From Diplodia intermedia (Eukaryota > Ascomycota > Dothideomycetes > Botryosphaeriales > Botryosphaeriaceae): a DNA stretch of 64,000 nt. Within the stretch, counting starts at the first letter, position 1. Each line of letters starts with the position of its first letter. Shown in pieces: positions 54,517 through 64,000 of this stretch. Where the stretch lies: NCBI GenBank assembly GCA_021495925.1, contig JAKEKT010000013.1, positions 372,001-436,000 of the forward strand. The letters run 5' to 3'. A model generated the notes under the pieces. The model did no database searches and was not told where the DNA came from. It saw only the letters and a list, made by a program, of their open reading frames with translations. The translations under genes were made by a program, and so were the position numbers.

Positions 54517-57217
54517 TGTGGTAAGCGGCGAATCTGTACGAGACGAGATTGGTGCTGTTCGTGGAGATTCGTAGGTGGCGGGGCTGAAATAGGCCTATTA
54601 AGGAGAAAGTTACCTGGTTAAAAGTGTAAGAAGAACGTGGGCAAAAGTACGCTGCACTTTTTCAGGGTCCAACAAACGAAGAAGCTGATGCACGCTGTCT
54701 TAAGGCAGAAGTGAGCCTTGGACAATAACATATGTGTCTCCCAATCAGCTTTAGTTATCTTCGTCGATGTGTTGCAATGTTTCTAGAAGCAATCTTGCGA
54801 TGAAATCTCGACCTGATCCGCAAATGGTCAAACAGCTTCGATGCTTTCTCCTGCATGTCATGATATCATCGTCCCAGCAACCAGCGCCCACATCCGCGAC
54901 CTCTGACTCCGCCGTCTTCTATGCAGCCAGTAACAGCCCTCATCCCCCAGATTGACTTTCTCCGACATATCAAAGCCTAAGTCGCTGGCACTATTGCAGC
55001 ACGAAACCTGCCGTGCGATGAGTCAGAAGTTACGGAACCAGCTCTCGGCATTCCGTGTAATAAATTCCGCACGACCGGAACAGCAAAGACCGCATAGGCT
55101 CTAATGAGGAGTTGAATAAGCTTGACACGCTCTTACGACCTACATAATTCTTGAAGCAACACAATTCATTAGTACCGTCCCAAACAAGGTAGGCGATGTT
55201 TCGAGGAGTCGTCGTCACACCGGTTCTATTCCGACTACCACTGATACAGAATTCAGTTCTCACATTACTCGGGCACTGCGAGATCACAATGATAGTGTAG
55301 AAAGATGAAGTTGAAAGGACTCGTACGGAACAAAGCCGTTTTCGATGTTCGTTGTTCAATTTGTATCGTTCTTTGGAAATCCTGAACACACTATTAATTT
55401 TCTTTGACCTCTCAAACACTTTTTTTGTCTAGAGCAGGTTTGAGTGCTACGGTAGTTTCTGGATTACTACCCACGTTGTCCAGACGATTCTCGAGTACAC
55501 TTCCATTCTATATGACCTGTCGTGAGCGGTCTATTCATATCCATTGCTGTCTGTGTTAATCTGGACATGTCTATCGATATCTGTGCTAGATGGCAAGCAG
55601 CTGGGTCTTCACGGCCGGGCAGAGCATATATAGCAGCTGTCATTTTCAACTTAGCAGCTAGAATCCCAAACACAAAGACGCCTTTCCGATACTCAGCACG
55701 AAGCACCCTCAACCACAAGTTTAAAGTCTTTTGCATTACCACGATAATGTGTCAGTGGAGGGCAGGATGGAATGCGAATGGTGAACGATTTTGTTTCAAA
55801 GTAGCGGATTGCTACTTGGCCACATGCAGATGGTCCTACCGTTATGATCCTCGGCGTCGTAACTAGGCACCAAGTAAGAAGATAAAACGGCGCCAGAGAC
55901 CGTATGCTAAAAAATTATAGGTCCTCACTCCTTGTCCATATCGTTACGGCCTTGTAGCCGGAGTGGACCAAGGCTTTGCAGTGACTCGAGCTATACGTAC
56001 TGGGTTCGAGATGGTCTGTATCGCGGGAAGGGTACGAGGAAGAGGAGGAGGGGTAGGCGCGGGTGACATTGTTCAGAGGGAATATGGGCATGGAATGGCA
56101 CTCGCCTAGTTTGTAGACAATTAAAGACTGGTATCAAACCAACAAGTTCTACCGACATGCAAGTATTTTCTTCAGACCAGGACATTGTAAACGGTCCAGC
56201 AAGACATTGTCAAGGCCATCTAAATGCGCATAGTGGATACGCGTAAGGCAGAGATTGTAGCATAAAGGCCGCTTCTGCACTATCTGTCCTACGCAAAAGG
56301 GCTGGGCAGCCGCCATCATGCCCAGCACTTGCCTGAAAACGTGGCAGCCGCGGCACGTGTAGCCTGAATCGGGTTGGTCTGAGTGTCTGAGCCCTGGCCA
56401 CGGCGCAATTATCTAGTCATTTGTACATTACCAAGCGTAGCCAAGCTGAGTTCGAGCGTTTATACTCCCGTTTGGGACGGGGAGGGATGTTGTGGGAATT
56501 GAAGCACGTATCGGTTGAGCTCCAGGTCATCATTGGCTTGAATATGCTACTGAAGGTCTTCGGGATAACACCCTACAGTTGAAAATTTTATCGAGTGAAC
56601 AGATTAGAGCGTCTCAGAGTCATGGTACCGCAAGAGAAGAAAAAGCGCGAATACTCAAATTGACCGGCTAACCAAATATTATCTCGGAAGGAAAATCGCG
56701 TAGGCGACAAAGGAGAATAATTACTCATAGAACACAGCCAGAGGGTCTTGGGGCGGAATGTCCTGGTAGAAGCTCCGGCAGATGCAAGCCGTCGCCGCGT
56801 TAGCTTCCATGTGTTGTTGTTGAGGAACAACGTGGAGACTATGGTAACACGAGCCACGCGGCTGGGTAGATCCTGTAGGGGCCCAGCCCGCGGTGGAGGG
56901 CCGGGAAGAAACCTAAGTAGCCAGTTGCGCCCAATCACAGTTCGATACTCGAACTGTTGGGAAGAACCGGTCCCCGACAACAGCGAGGGTCCGCCATTCC
57001 CAAAGATTGGTAGAAAGTGCGCCACGGCGGCCGCAGTTCTGCAATTCCCTCGGGTGCTGGGCTCACCTTGCGTCTCCCGTTCCTCTGTCCCTCGCGGTCC
57101 AAGTACCACGTATGCAGCACACAAAGTGAAAAATTCAAAGGTGCCTGGAAGCGATTTCTCAATTAATCTACCTACCCGCGAACGCGAACGCACTTCGCCG
57201 ACACGCAGCCAGCGCAA
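54517..57217. other. Gene-poor region, no supported gene
   Basis: 2.7 kb, AT-rich from ~54,600 to 55,900. ORFs are short and unrecognised. No member of the repeat families described elsewhere was found. Confidence 0.45.
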
Positions 57218-57785
57218 TCAGCAACCCTCCGGCCAGCCGTTGTTGTCTTCGATACATTTCATCCGCTTGGGAGTACCCGTAATTGGCTGGGCGGGGTCGA
57301 GGTCCATGATATCCAGGACGAGATCGCCGGTCATATCGTGGCTGCGCGCGCCACCATCGCAACAGCATCAGCACCGCTTCTTTCCAACACAGGCGAGGGG
57401 TGGGACAGGAGAAATCAGGGGGCAGGAAGTGCAAACGTACCGGAATTTCGGGGTCCAGGTCGGCATGCGGTCGGGGAGGCCGGCGACGCGGCGCTGCAGG
57501 GCCTGCTTGGCGGCGGCCGTTGGCTCCGAGGCCGAGCCAAACGTCTTGGCGACCTTGCTGCCGGCTTGGAGCATGGAGGCGGGAGACTCGGGGACACTCG
57601 TTTCGACCACACCTCGGACAATTGGTGCTGCGGCACTGCGGACCAACCGTCCTGTTAGCGGGTCTCGTCTTGCCCGAAAACAGCGAGGGTTGAGAGGGTG
57701 TTGCAACTTACGGCCTGTCGATGACCATCGCCGCGGCGAATGGAGTGAAGGCCGAGAGGATGGCGAGGATGGTGGAGGGCTGCAT
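57218..57785 (-). CDS. Small secreted protein with EF-loop-like C-terminus
   Basis: Exons 57785-57712, 57635-57441, 57341-57218; 130 residues, phases consistent. Signal peptide MQPSTILAILSAFTPFAAA. The middle is a short helical, cysteine-free region (ASMLQAGSKVAKTFGSASEP, AKQALQRRVAGL). The last exon starts exactly at HDMTGDLVLDIMD, which aligns with EF loops of the neighbours (DRNGDGAATLDE), but position 6 is Leu rather than Gly. It is therefore probably a degenerate or non-binding loop. The end KCIEDNNGWPEGC has two cysteines. Acceptor of intron 1 was set at 57635 because the alternative (TAACAG upstream) gives a frame inconsistent with exon 3. TATA-like CTATAAAAC lies ~65 bp upstream. Function unknown. 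Confidence 0.65.
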
Positions 57786-57846
57786 GGTCGCGGTGGAGGG
57801 TGGAGTAGGAGGGATGGAGATTGCCTAGATTAGGCGCTTGCGTCGA

Positions 57847-57857
57847 GGTTTTATAGC
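57847..57857 (-). promoter_or_regulatory. TATA-like element of the 57785 gene
   Basis: Minus-strand GCTATAAAACC, 62-72 bp before the start codon. Confidence 0.5.
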
Positions 57858-58390
57858 CCACCATGTTCTTCGACGGCTCGCGCGTAGACTGAGCAGGCAG
57901 CCCATACCATTCCCGATAGTAGTGTGCCTTCTACGGTACCCTGGCTTCCTAATGCTATGTGGCCAGTCCCGGCCCACGAAACTGGGTGAAGTTGCCATGC
58001 AATATGCCGCAGTTCCACCCGAGTACAAAAAAGCGGTATAGAGGTAGTGACCAGAGTCTACAAGATGACGAAGCCATGGCTCGTAGTGCCAGAACAGCGT
58101 TAGCGGCTTTTTCGCGTGCTTTACGTGTTTTTTTTTTTTTTTCAGCGCAACCCAGGATTACCGGTCCGCTATCTGCTCGCCTAAGTAACTGCAGAAAATT
58201 CATGGCTCCACCCACACCAGCCTTCTCAATAGCTCGTGCCGCATCCCGACGACAACACATTTCCAATGCTGTAAGCTAAACAGTTACACTTCACATCTCC
58301 AAAATTCGATCACAATCAAGATAAGGGAAACAGAACAAAACGCCAGTCGCAGGCTACAAAGAGCTAGAGAAAAGTAACGACAGCATCTCC
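57858..58390. other. Intergenic between two secreted-protein genes
   Basis: Promoter of the 57785 gene and 3' flank of the 59081 gene, with an uninterrupted run of about 18 T near 58125-58142. No gene. Confidence 0.5.
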
Positions 58391-59081
58391 TCACTCCTCC
58401 TGCCGTTTGGGCCCCTCTTGTCTGTTCACAACACCGTTCTTGTCCTTGTCCCACCTAAGCCATCCGGTCAGCATAACCGACCCACGAGAAGCATTAGCGG
58501 GATACCGTCGACTTACTTTCTGAACCAGACGATGTGGCTGTCCCCATCTGGAATCCTCGGATCTCGGAAGTTCTTTTCGCGGACCTCGTCGAGGGTCGCG
58601 GCCCCATCCCCGTTCCGGTCGTACCTGCGCCGTCCAAATCAACATGCCACGTCTTCCCACCGGAAAGAAAAGAAAAAAAGAAGAAGGCGGGGGAATGGTG
58701 TATTTGTCACTAACCCGCGGAGTCTTGCGAGCCAGCTTTGGTCGAGAAGCTCTTCGAGAATCTCCATGGGATCATCCCTGTCATGGGCCTTCGGTAAATC
58801 AACGTGCAATTTGCGGCAGGCTGCACCGAAGCAAAAAGTCAGCGTTGTGCTGGGCTACGCGATGGAGGGGGCGCCGGGAGTGGCTCAAACGTACTGCCGT
58901 CGCAGTTGCAGCAGCGCGCGTCGCATCCGCCGTAAGAGCAGCACGGGTCGGCCAGGGAATTGTCTTCGCAATGGTATGAGTTCCGTGACGCCACGTAGAA
59001 GCTATGGCAGCAATCGACGTCCTCGGCGGCGGCGAGCGGAGCGAGAAGGGAGAAGAGGGCGAGAATTGCGGTGAGCTTCAT
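58391..59081 (-). CDS. Small secreted Cys-rich protein with two canonical EF-hands
   Basis: Exons 59081-58895, 58820-58715, 58624-58517, 58454-58391; 154 residues, all phases agree. Signal peptide MKLTAILALFSLLAPLAAA. It is followed by a Cys-rich block (DVDCCHSFYVASRNSYHCED, ADPCCSYGGCDARCCNCDG) ending about where the Cys block of the 44947 protein ends. Then a helix (DPMEILEELLDQSWLARLRG) and two EF loops, DRNGDGAATLDE and DKDKNGVVNRQE, both with canonical D/N at 1, 3 and 5, Gly at 6 and Glu at 12. Phase-2 introns lie immediately before each loop. Expected to bind calcium outside the cell. A TATA-like CATATAAAGCC lies ~50 bp upstream. Confidence 0.82.
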
Positions 59082-59131
59082 CGTCGTTGTCGAGTTGTCG
59101 GGCTTGGTCGAGGTGTGGTGCTTGCCGCTTC

Positions 59132-59142
59132 GGCTTTATATG
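59132..59142 (-). promoter_or_regulatory. TATA-like element of the 59081 gene
   Basis: Minus-strand ATATAAAGCCG, 51-61 bp before the start codon. Confidence 0.5.
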
Positions 59143-59478
59143 CTCGTCCCAATCAGGCACGCCGATGTTCCCGGGGTTCTACAACAATGACAGATTTCTG
59201 GTAGAAGTGGGTCGCAGCATTGGTTGCCTGCGAAAGGGTCCATGGCACCTGGCCAAATCGGCTTCGACCATCAAACGCTTACTTCCGCGGTACGAAGTTC
59301 AGGGTCGTGTAAGCATTCTCTTGGCGCGTAGCATTCAAAAAAAAAAATGCTTCACATCCAACAGGACCGATGGTGGCTCACATCGCGCCACCAAGCGAGA
59401 CGGGTCGGTCGCATTTTCGACCACGACCTTGGACTTCCCCTCTCCAACCAAGCCTCTAACCCACACCAGTCCCCCACC

Positions 59479-61058
59479 ATGCCAGATCGACGCCCAATCC
59501 TCCAGAGCCTGCCAGCCGCTGTCTCCAAGTTCCATCCATCCAGCGCCACCCCCAGATTTGGCTCCAACACTCTTGCGAAGCCGTTCGTGGGCGGACGATG
59601 TCTGGTCTTCCAACTCGTCTTCGCTGACGGCAGAAAGTGGGCGGCGAGCACTCCCGTATTCCTTCCCGTAAAAACCGCCGGTGGCGTCATGGCCGAAGAA
59701 AACCAGATGCTGCGAGAAGTGGAAGCGAGCGGCTATCCGTGGTCACCCAGACTCGTCGGCGAGGACCTGGGCTTCGAGAACCCCGTTGGTTTCCCCTTTA
59801 CCGTCTACGAGTGGATTCCCGGCGAGCGGCTGAATTGGAACGAGAAGTTCCCGGCGGATAGGGAAGCGCGGGATAAGGTCATGAACAGTGTGGTCAATCG
59901 TCCGTCCATTTGAGCGCGCGCGATTGATCCGATTGATTAAAGCCAATCGCGCGCGCGACGAATTATTACATAAGCAATCGCGCGCGCGATTGACCCAGGA
60001 CGAGATTGCTTAAGCTCTGGCCAGTTAACGTGGTGTTGAGCATATAACTGTCTGTGCTGCTTATATGACCCCGTGCACGTACTGATCCGTACCGTAGGTA
60101 TGGTGGGTATATAATCGAAATAGCGATCGGCCGGTCCGAGCGACGAATAGAAGCTTAACACGATACCCCTATCTAAGCTTCTATTTAATCGCGTCCTTTG
60201 CGCGCGCGCGATTGACTTAAGCAATCGCACGCGCGATTGGCTTAGGACGGACGATTGACCACACTGGTCATGAAGCAGTTGGCGCAGGTACAGGTGTCGT
60301 TGGTCGTTTTCACAGGAGAACGCGGTATCAGCCCTGTCTAAACATCGCTATGAGAGACGGAACTGATGGTTGGCCTTAGAACACGGCCAGCAACGGCTTT
60401 CAGACTACCTCACCCGAGTCATCGACGACCGAATTGTCCGTATTTGCCGGGGCGAGATGCGACATGTGCCCTATCTCCGCGTAAGGGATTGCTTTCACCA
60501 TCGCAACCTCCTACTCGGATTGGTGGATAGAGATCTGATGATTCGCCGGAATTCATCGGCCACGGGGATCTGGACTCTCGGAATATTATCGTGGACAGCC
60601 AGCTCAATATCACTGGGTACGTGTGTCTGTCTTGCCATGGCCTTGACAGCAACATACTTAAATTTTTGCGCTGCAGGATTATCGACGGGAGCTTTGCTGC
60701 CCGCGAACCATTCGAGCTTGCTGCAAGGTTGCCCCGTATCTTCAAGGACGACGTGATGAGAAACTCAAATGTTGGACGCCAAGATTGGGCCAGCTTTCTG
60801 AAAGCGCTGTGGGGGGAGTGCGATGCGGCGACCCAAGAGGTTGTAGTAAACATGTCGCTTATGTACGTGAAGCCGGACCGTAGCTACAAACAGCACCTTC
60901 TTGAGACTATTGCTAGTGAGGGCGCATTCCAGGTCCTGGCGGAAACTTTCCCGAAAGAAGTTGCAAAGGACGTAGATCTTGAGATGCAGCAGTTTTTGAA
61001 TGGAAAGGTTGGGAGTGCAAACCAGTTGACGGTGGAGGATCTGAAGAAATTCCTGTAG
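59479..61058 (+). pseudogene. APH-type phosphotransferase (choline-kinase-like) pseudogene, split by a MITE
   Basis: The 5' part (59479-59885) reads CLVFQLVFADGRKWAASTPV, MAEENQMLREVEAS and PFTVYEWIPGERLNW, the N-lobe of a fungal APH-family kinase. At 59886 a 381-bp MITE interrupts it. Beyond 60274 the frame resumes (KQLAQ), then shows out-of-frame pieces (ALSKHRYER; LSDYLTRVIDDRIVRI) that cannot be joined without indels. The catalytic motif HGDLDSRNIIVD survives after a 50-bp intron (60481-60530). A second intron (60617-60676) precedes ITGIIDGSFA, the DFG-like step, and the C-lobe is open to the stop at 61058. This is a disrupted gene; removing the MITE alone would not restore an open frame. 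Confidence 0.75.
59886..60266. mobile_element. hAT-like MITE with 22-bp terminal inverted repeats and 8-bp target duplication
   Basis: 381 bp, starting CAGTGTGGTCAATCGTCCG and ending with the exact reverse complement over 22 bp. It is flanked on both sides by the direct 8-bp repeat GTCATGAA (59878-59885 and 60267-60274), which the interrupted kinase sequence needs only once. CAGTG termini and 8-bp duplications are hallmarks of hAT transposons. Subterminal CGCGCGCG-cored palindromes (CAATCGCGCGCGCGATTG) occur several times near each end, as expected for transposase-binding sites. No ORF inside, so non-autonomous. Confidence 0.92.
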
Positions 61059-61735
61059 ATATTTATCCGGGTCATGGTAGATTCTGATTCAATGATGGAG
61101 TCTCATGAATGCCAGTCATTGGCGGGGGATAGTGGTGGTGAAGAAGAATCTGTAGTAGGAGATTACAATACCATTATAGAGTAGAGAAATCATACTGGCC
61201 AGTCGGGCGGCTCGAAAGTAGGCGTTGCAGTGGATGTAAGAGCGGCTGGATAGCGAATCGGTGTGGGCTGGCAAAAATAGGGGGTTGAGCCATACAAGGC
61301 TGCGACTAAGACACGCGTAGATGATTTCACTGATTCACAGCCTCATACTGCACTCTGATACCTGTGGAATCCGTCTCAGCTGGCTTCATAGAACCATGGT
61401 CCCGACCGTAGGCTACTATCATTCCCTCTCTACTATACTGGTTGATTGCCGCCCACCATCATTTACGACGAACTTTCCATGATTGCATCCATCCCAAGGA
61501 AGCAACTATTCCAGCCGCATGTATACGAGGCAGTGCCTTTCATTCATCTTCTCCGGGCCGGCACTCGTGCTGCATATCCTTCACCCATCCGTGCTGCAGA
61601 GATGGGCCGCCGTCAAGTTGTGTACAAACAAGAAAGTATTATTGCTAATGACTTAATAAGCAAATGAAAAAAAGCTCAGGTGTTCATGCAATGTGCTCAT
61701 CCTAATGTTTCACTCCTTGCTGCATTCCTTCCATA
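61059..61735. other. Intergenic, no supported gene
   Basis: 3' flanks of the kinase pseudogene and of the HET gene. A 73-codon plus-strand ORF at 61446 starts at TTG and has no recognisable feature. Confidence 0.5.
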
Positions 61736-64000
61736 TCAACGCAACTCCACGTCAATGTCTTCACGCTCTTGAGAGTCCCAGACTGCCTTTGCCACGCGTC
61801 CAATGCCTTCTCGAACAACATATGTGCCCTTTCGCCTGATCCACATAACGTTGTAGAACTCGTAAATCTCGGAATCCCTTGGCCGACCAGCCAAATCCCA
61901 CTCATCTAGACGAACACGTGCATATAGGTCGTCATTAGAGACACTACCATATGACAGACAAACCAGCTCACATGTTTTACCCGTTGGTATGCATTCCTTG
62001 CTATTGGTGTTCAAGTGAAGCACCCCAGCCCATTCCTTCTTATGAGTGACCAACTCTACACAAAAACACATCTCCTGATGGCGCCATTTGTCAAGGACAG
62101 TGGAGACCGTAAGAAATGTGCTGTGGGACCGTAACCGAAGTGTCGGCGACCATGTACGATATGTATTGTCGACCTTTTGGAAACCCAGTGGGACGGGATA
62201 GCGAAAGCGCGGTCTTGGTATCCTAGGATGACTCCAATGACCGCCGTTGTTTCGCCATCCGAGACGTGCGTGAGTCTCTGGTCGTTGTTGGTGCTGCAAT
62301 ATTTTCCACGTGTGGTAGTCGTTTCTAATCCGGCGCTCTTGTCCGGAAGGCCCCTTCTGTATCCACTCAACCATCGGTACTGTAGACGACGTCCTGCAGG
62401 GAATAAAGTCGTCACCTTTGCTAAGCCACTCGCATGCGAATCCTAGATTGGTAGGCCCAAACAGGATGCCTTCCTTCCAGCCCAAAAATGACCATGAAGG
62501 TAAATCAGCAGACCCATCACCCTGGGAAACCCTTCTCCGTAGCGGTTTCAAAGGCCGCCAAAGCATTGCAATGTCGAAAAAGAACTCTGGTAGACCGAAG
62601 CAGAATCCACCCGGAAAAGAATGGCTTAGGATTTCCTCAATGCCCGCGAATCCCGCGCCCGCCTCCCACTCGAACTTGAATTCGCGCTCACAATAAGGTT
62701 TTATGAGATGGCCCCATTGCTCAAAATCTGGCCATGGCTGAACATCCAAAAGTGAGGGGAAACCGGACTTGAACGGGAACCGGGATGGAGCTCCCTCGGG
62801 CTCTGCTGTCGAGTCTTCGTTCCATACAGATTGATGACATATCCATCGTACATCCTTGTCGAAGAACAGCGCCCTCCTCGAAAGCTTGAGTTCTTGAAAT
62901 GTCCAGCCACGACTGTTCCACGTTGAATCGTGAGCGCCATTTCCGGGTTTTACTTCGATCATTTGGAGCGATGGAAAATTTATAGTTGCTCTGGGAGACA
63001 TCTGGCGTGGTCCGGATCGTTGGTTCAGGCCCGGTATTCCGTGATCTGCATCTTTCCCACCGGAAGCAATAAAAGTGCAGTAGGCGTTTGCGTATATCGA
63101 TCCCATCATCTGGATCTGCGAGTGCCAGTTGTCTTTATCATCTTGAATGATGCATAGCCGGTCGATCCATAGAAAACGCTCTCCAAGCATTGCTGTTAAC
63201 TGAATGCTATCCTCGACGGTCCGGGGTAGTCTGAAGGTCGCATTTCCCACTTCTATTGTCCCTTTCCGTTTGAGCATCTCGATGTTATTTATGGTTGCTT
63301 TTCCAGCTGTTTGATGATCGCCCCAGACGTACGACAACGCGAAATAACGTTCACCACCTTTTGGTTCAATCAAACAGCCCTGCTCCACATCAATGAGATA
63401 TCGGGGAGTTGTCGGACTAAAGCCCTGCATCACAGGCAGACCATTGCAAGTATCCCCATGGTTTTGATCGCAGAACGTAAGCCACTGTCGTAATCTTGTA
63501 ATGTCGATCCAGTTTGGATCCATGGCGACTCCCATCCTATTAGATTTGATCTCCCTATTGCAAGGCGCCATCGATATCCACTGCTTGAATTTTGATATTC
63601 GGAAGACATAAGAGCATTCGAACTCTGATCTAATTCGAAAGTAGCTTAGCTGCTCATCCGGTTGCATCGGCTCGAACCTTGATGCTAAGGTCAACATGTC
63701 GTCGCATGATGGACATCCTGCTCTTGATTGTAGGTCTTTCCATGTGCCAAGCGGCGGGCACTTCTTGCCTTTTATCATGCGTTTGGCCACGTGGCGACAA
63801 ATGGAGCACCATCTCGAAGTATCGTCTGCGCCCATCTCTTCCCCCTCCGACGACAGGTCATCGGAATCATCATCGCTGGTATCCAGGTTGTCGGAGTCGA
63901 AACTTTCGGACTCATCGGCACGTTCAGGTGCTTGGCCTTCGGCTGTTCCCGCTTGGGATTCATCACTGGTATCCATCGAGTTGGAGTCAAACGTGTCGGA
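61736..64000 (-). CDS. HET-domain (heterokaryon incompatibility) protein, 5' end beyond the window
   Basis: The frame is open from the window edge. ATG 63976 would give 746 residues, but 8 more codons upstream continue the N-terminal repeat, so the true start may lie outside. The N-terminus has repeats of FDS-x3-DTSD (TFDSNSMDTSDE, SFDSDNLDTSDD) followed by acidic sequence. A CxxC-type pair occurs in WCSICRHVAKRM and GCPSCDDML. The HET domain follows: RYFALSYVWGDHQTA, LPRTVEDSIQL, FLWIDRLCIIQDDKDNWHSQ, YANAYCTFIASGG. Then comes a Trp-rich C-terminal half typical of long HET proteins (DSTWNSRGWTFQELKLSRRA). HET proteins trigger cell death on non-self fusion; the partner here is unknown. Confidence 0.87.
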   Translation of the reverse strand, partial: SDTFDSNSMDTSDESQAGTAEGQAPERADESESFDSDNLDTSDDDSDDLSSEGEEMGADDTSRWCSICRHVAKRMIKGKKCPPLGTWKDLQSRAGCPSCDDMLTLASRFEPMQPDEQLSYFRIRSEFECSYVFRISKFKQWISMAPCNREIKSNRMGVAMDPNWIDITRLRQWLTFCDQNHGDTCNGLPVMQGFSPTTPRYLIDVEQGCLIEPKGGERYFALSYVWGDHQTAGKATINNIEMLKRKGTIEVGNATFRLPRTVEDSIQLTAMLGERFLWIDRLCIIQDDKDNWHSQIQMMGSIYANAYCTFIASGGKDADHGIPGLNQRSGPRQMSPRATINFPSLQMIEVKPGNGAHDSTWNSRGWTFQELKLSRRALFFDKDVRWICHQSVWNEDSTAEPEGAPSRFPFKSGFPSLLDVQPWPDFEQWGHLIKPYCEREFKFEWEAGAGFAGIEEILSHSFPGGFCFGLPEFFFDIAMLWRPLKPLRRRVSQGDGSADLPSWSFLGWKEGILFGPTNLGFACEWLSKGDDFIPCRTSSTVPMVEWIQKGPSGQERRIRNDYHTWKILQHQQRPETHARLGWRNNGGHWSHPRIPRPRFRYPVPLGFQKVDNTYRTWSPTLRLRSHSTFLTVSTVLDKWRHQEMCFCVELVTHKKEWAGVLHLNTNSKECIPTGKTCELVCLSYGSVSNDDLYARVRLDEWDLAGRPRDSEIYEFYNVMWIRRKGTYVVREGIGRVAKAVWDSQEREDIDVELR

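Noticed and set aside
56588..57217. 209-codon minus-strand ORF
   Set aside because: Starts immediately past the stop of the secreted-protein gene, has no domain, and begins in what should be 3' UTR.
56748..57833. 361-codon plus-strand ORF
   Set aside because: Antisense to the three-exon secreted-protein gene, whose splice phases and signal peptide are coherent.
58125..58142. Run of T as a Pol III terminator
   Set aside because: No A or B box lies upstream on the plus strand; treated as a simple homopolymer.
1..64000. CRISPR arrays, rRNA, bacterial-type operons
   Set aside because: None present; the window is eukaryotic with spliceosomal introns.

Overview
The window is nuclear DNA of a filamentous ascomycete (Pezizomycotina). 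Most genes carry short 50-135 bp GT-AG introns. The recognisable families are fungal: a Zn2Cys6 factor, a HET-domain protein, an F-box protein, a Cps1-type GT2 and a fungal NO VEIN-like ATPase. GC-rich genes are separated by long gene-poor stretches holding several small repeat families. A Dothideomycete is my guess from gene style, not something the sequence proves.

Layout. 0-9 kb: F-box gene, a tRNA-like Pol III unit, a small membrane protein, a relic of a BFR1-like gene and a RING-H2 protein. 9-17 kb: a five-exon MFS transporter and a five-exon membrane GT2 polysaccharide synthase with a long disordered N-terminus. 17-22 kb: a six-exon Bergerat-fold ATPase. 22-26.6 kb: decayed DNA with a membrane-protein fragment. 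26.6-29.4 kb: two adjacent coiled-coil paralogues that both end in a CaaX box. 30.9-37 kb: a BTB protein, an unknown protein, a secreted PAF-acetylhydrolase-like esterase and a Zn2Cys6 transcription factor. 37-44.9 kb: about 8 kb without a convincing gene, holding two copies of a tRNA-derived SINE-like element, foldbacks and a degenerate minisatellite. 44.9-54.5 kb: a secreted EF-hand protein, an SDR, an FHA-kinase and two unknown proteins. 57-61 kb: two more small secreted proteins of the EF-hand type, and an APH-type kinase pseudogene split by a hAT-like MITE. 61.7-64 kb: a HET-domain gene running off the edge.

No biosynthetic cluster or operon-like unit is evident. The coherent signals are (i) three secreted EF-hand or EF-like proteins sharing a phase-2 intron next to the EF loop, (ii) the CaaX coiled-coil pair, and (iii) at least four short repeat families: inverted foldbacks sharing a GTTGAATAC..CCGGACGTAAAT arm, a dispersed ~45-bp repeat in five copies, a tRNA-derived SINE and a hAT MITE. 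Gene models with introns were built by eye from splice sites and phase agreement. No database search was possible, so family names rest on remembered motifs.
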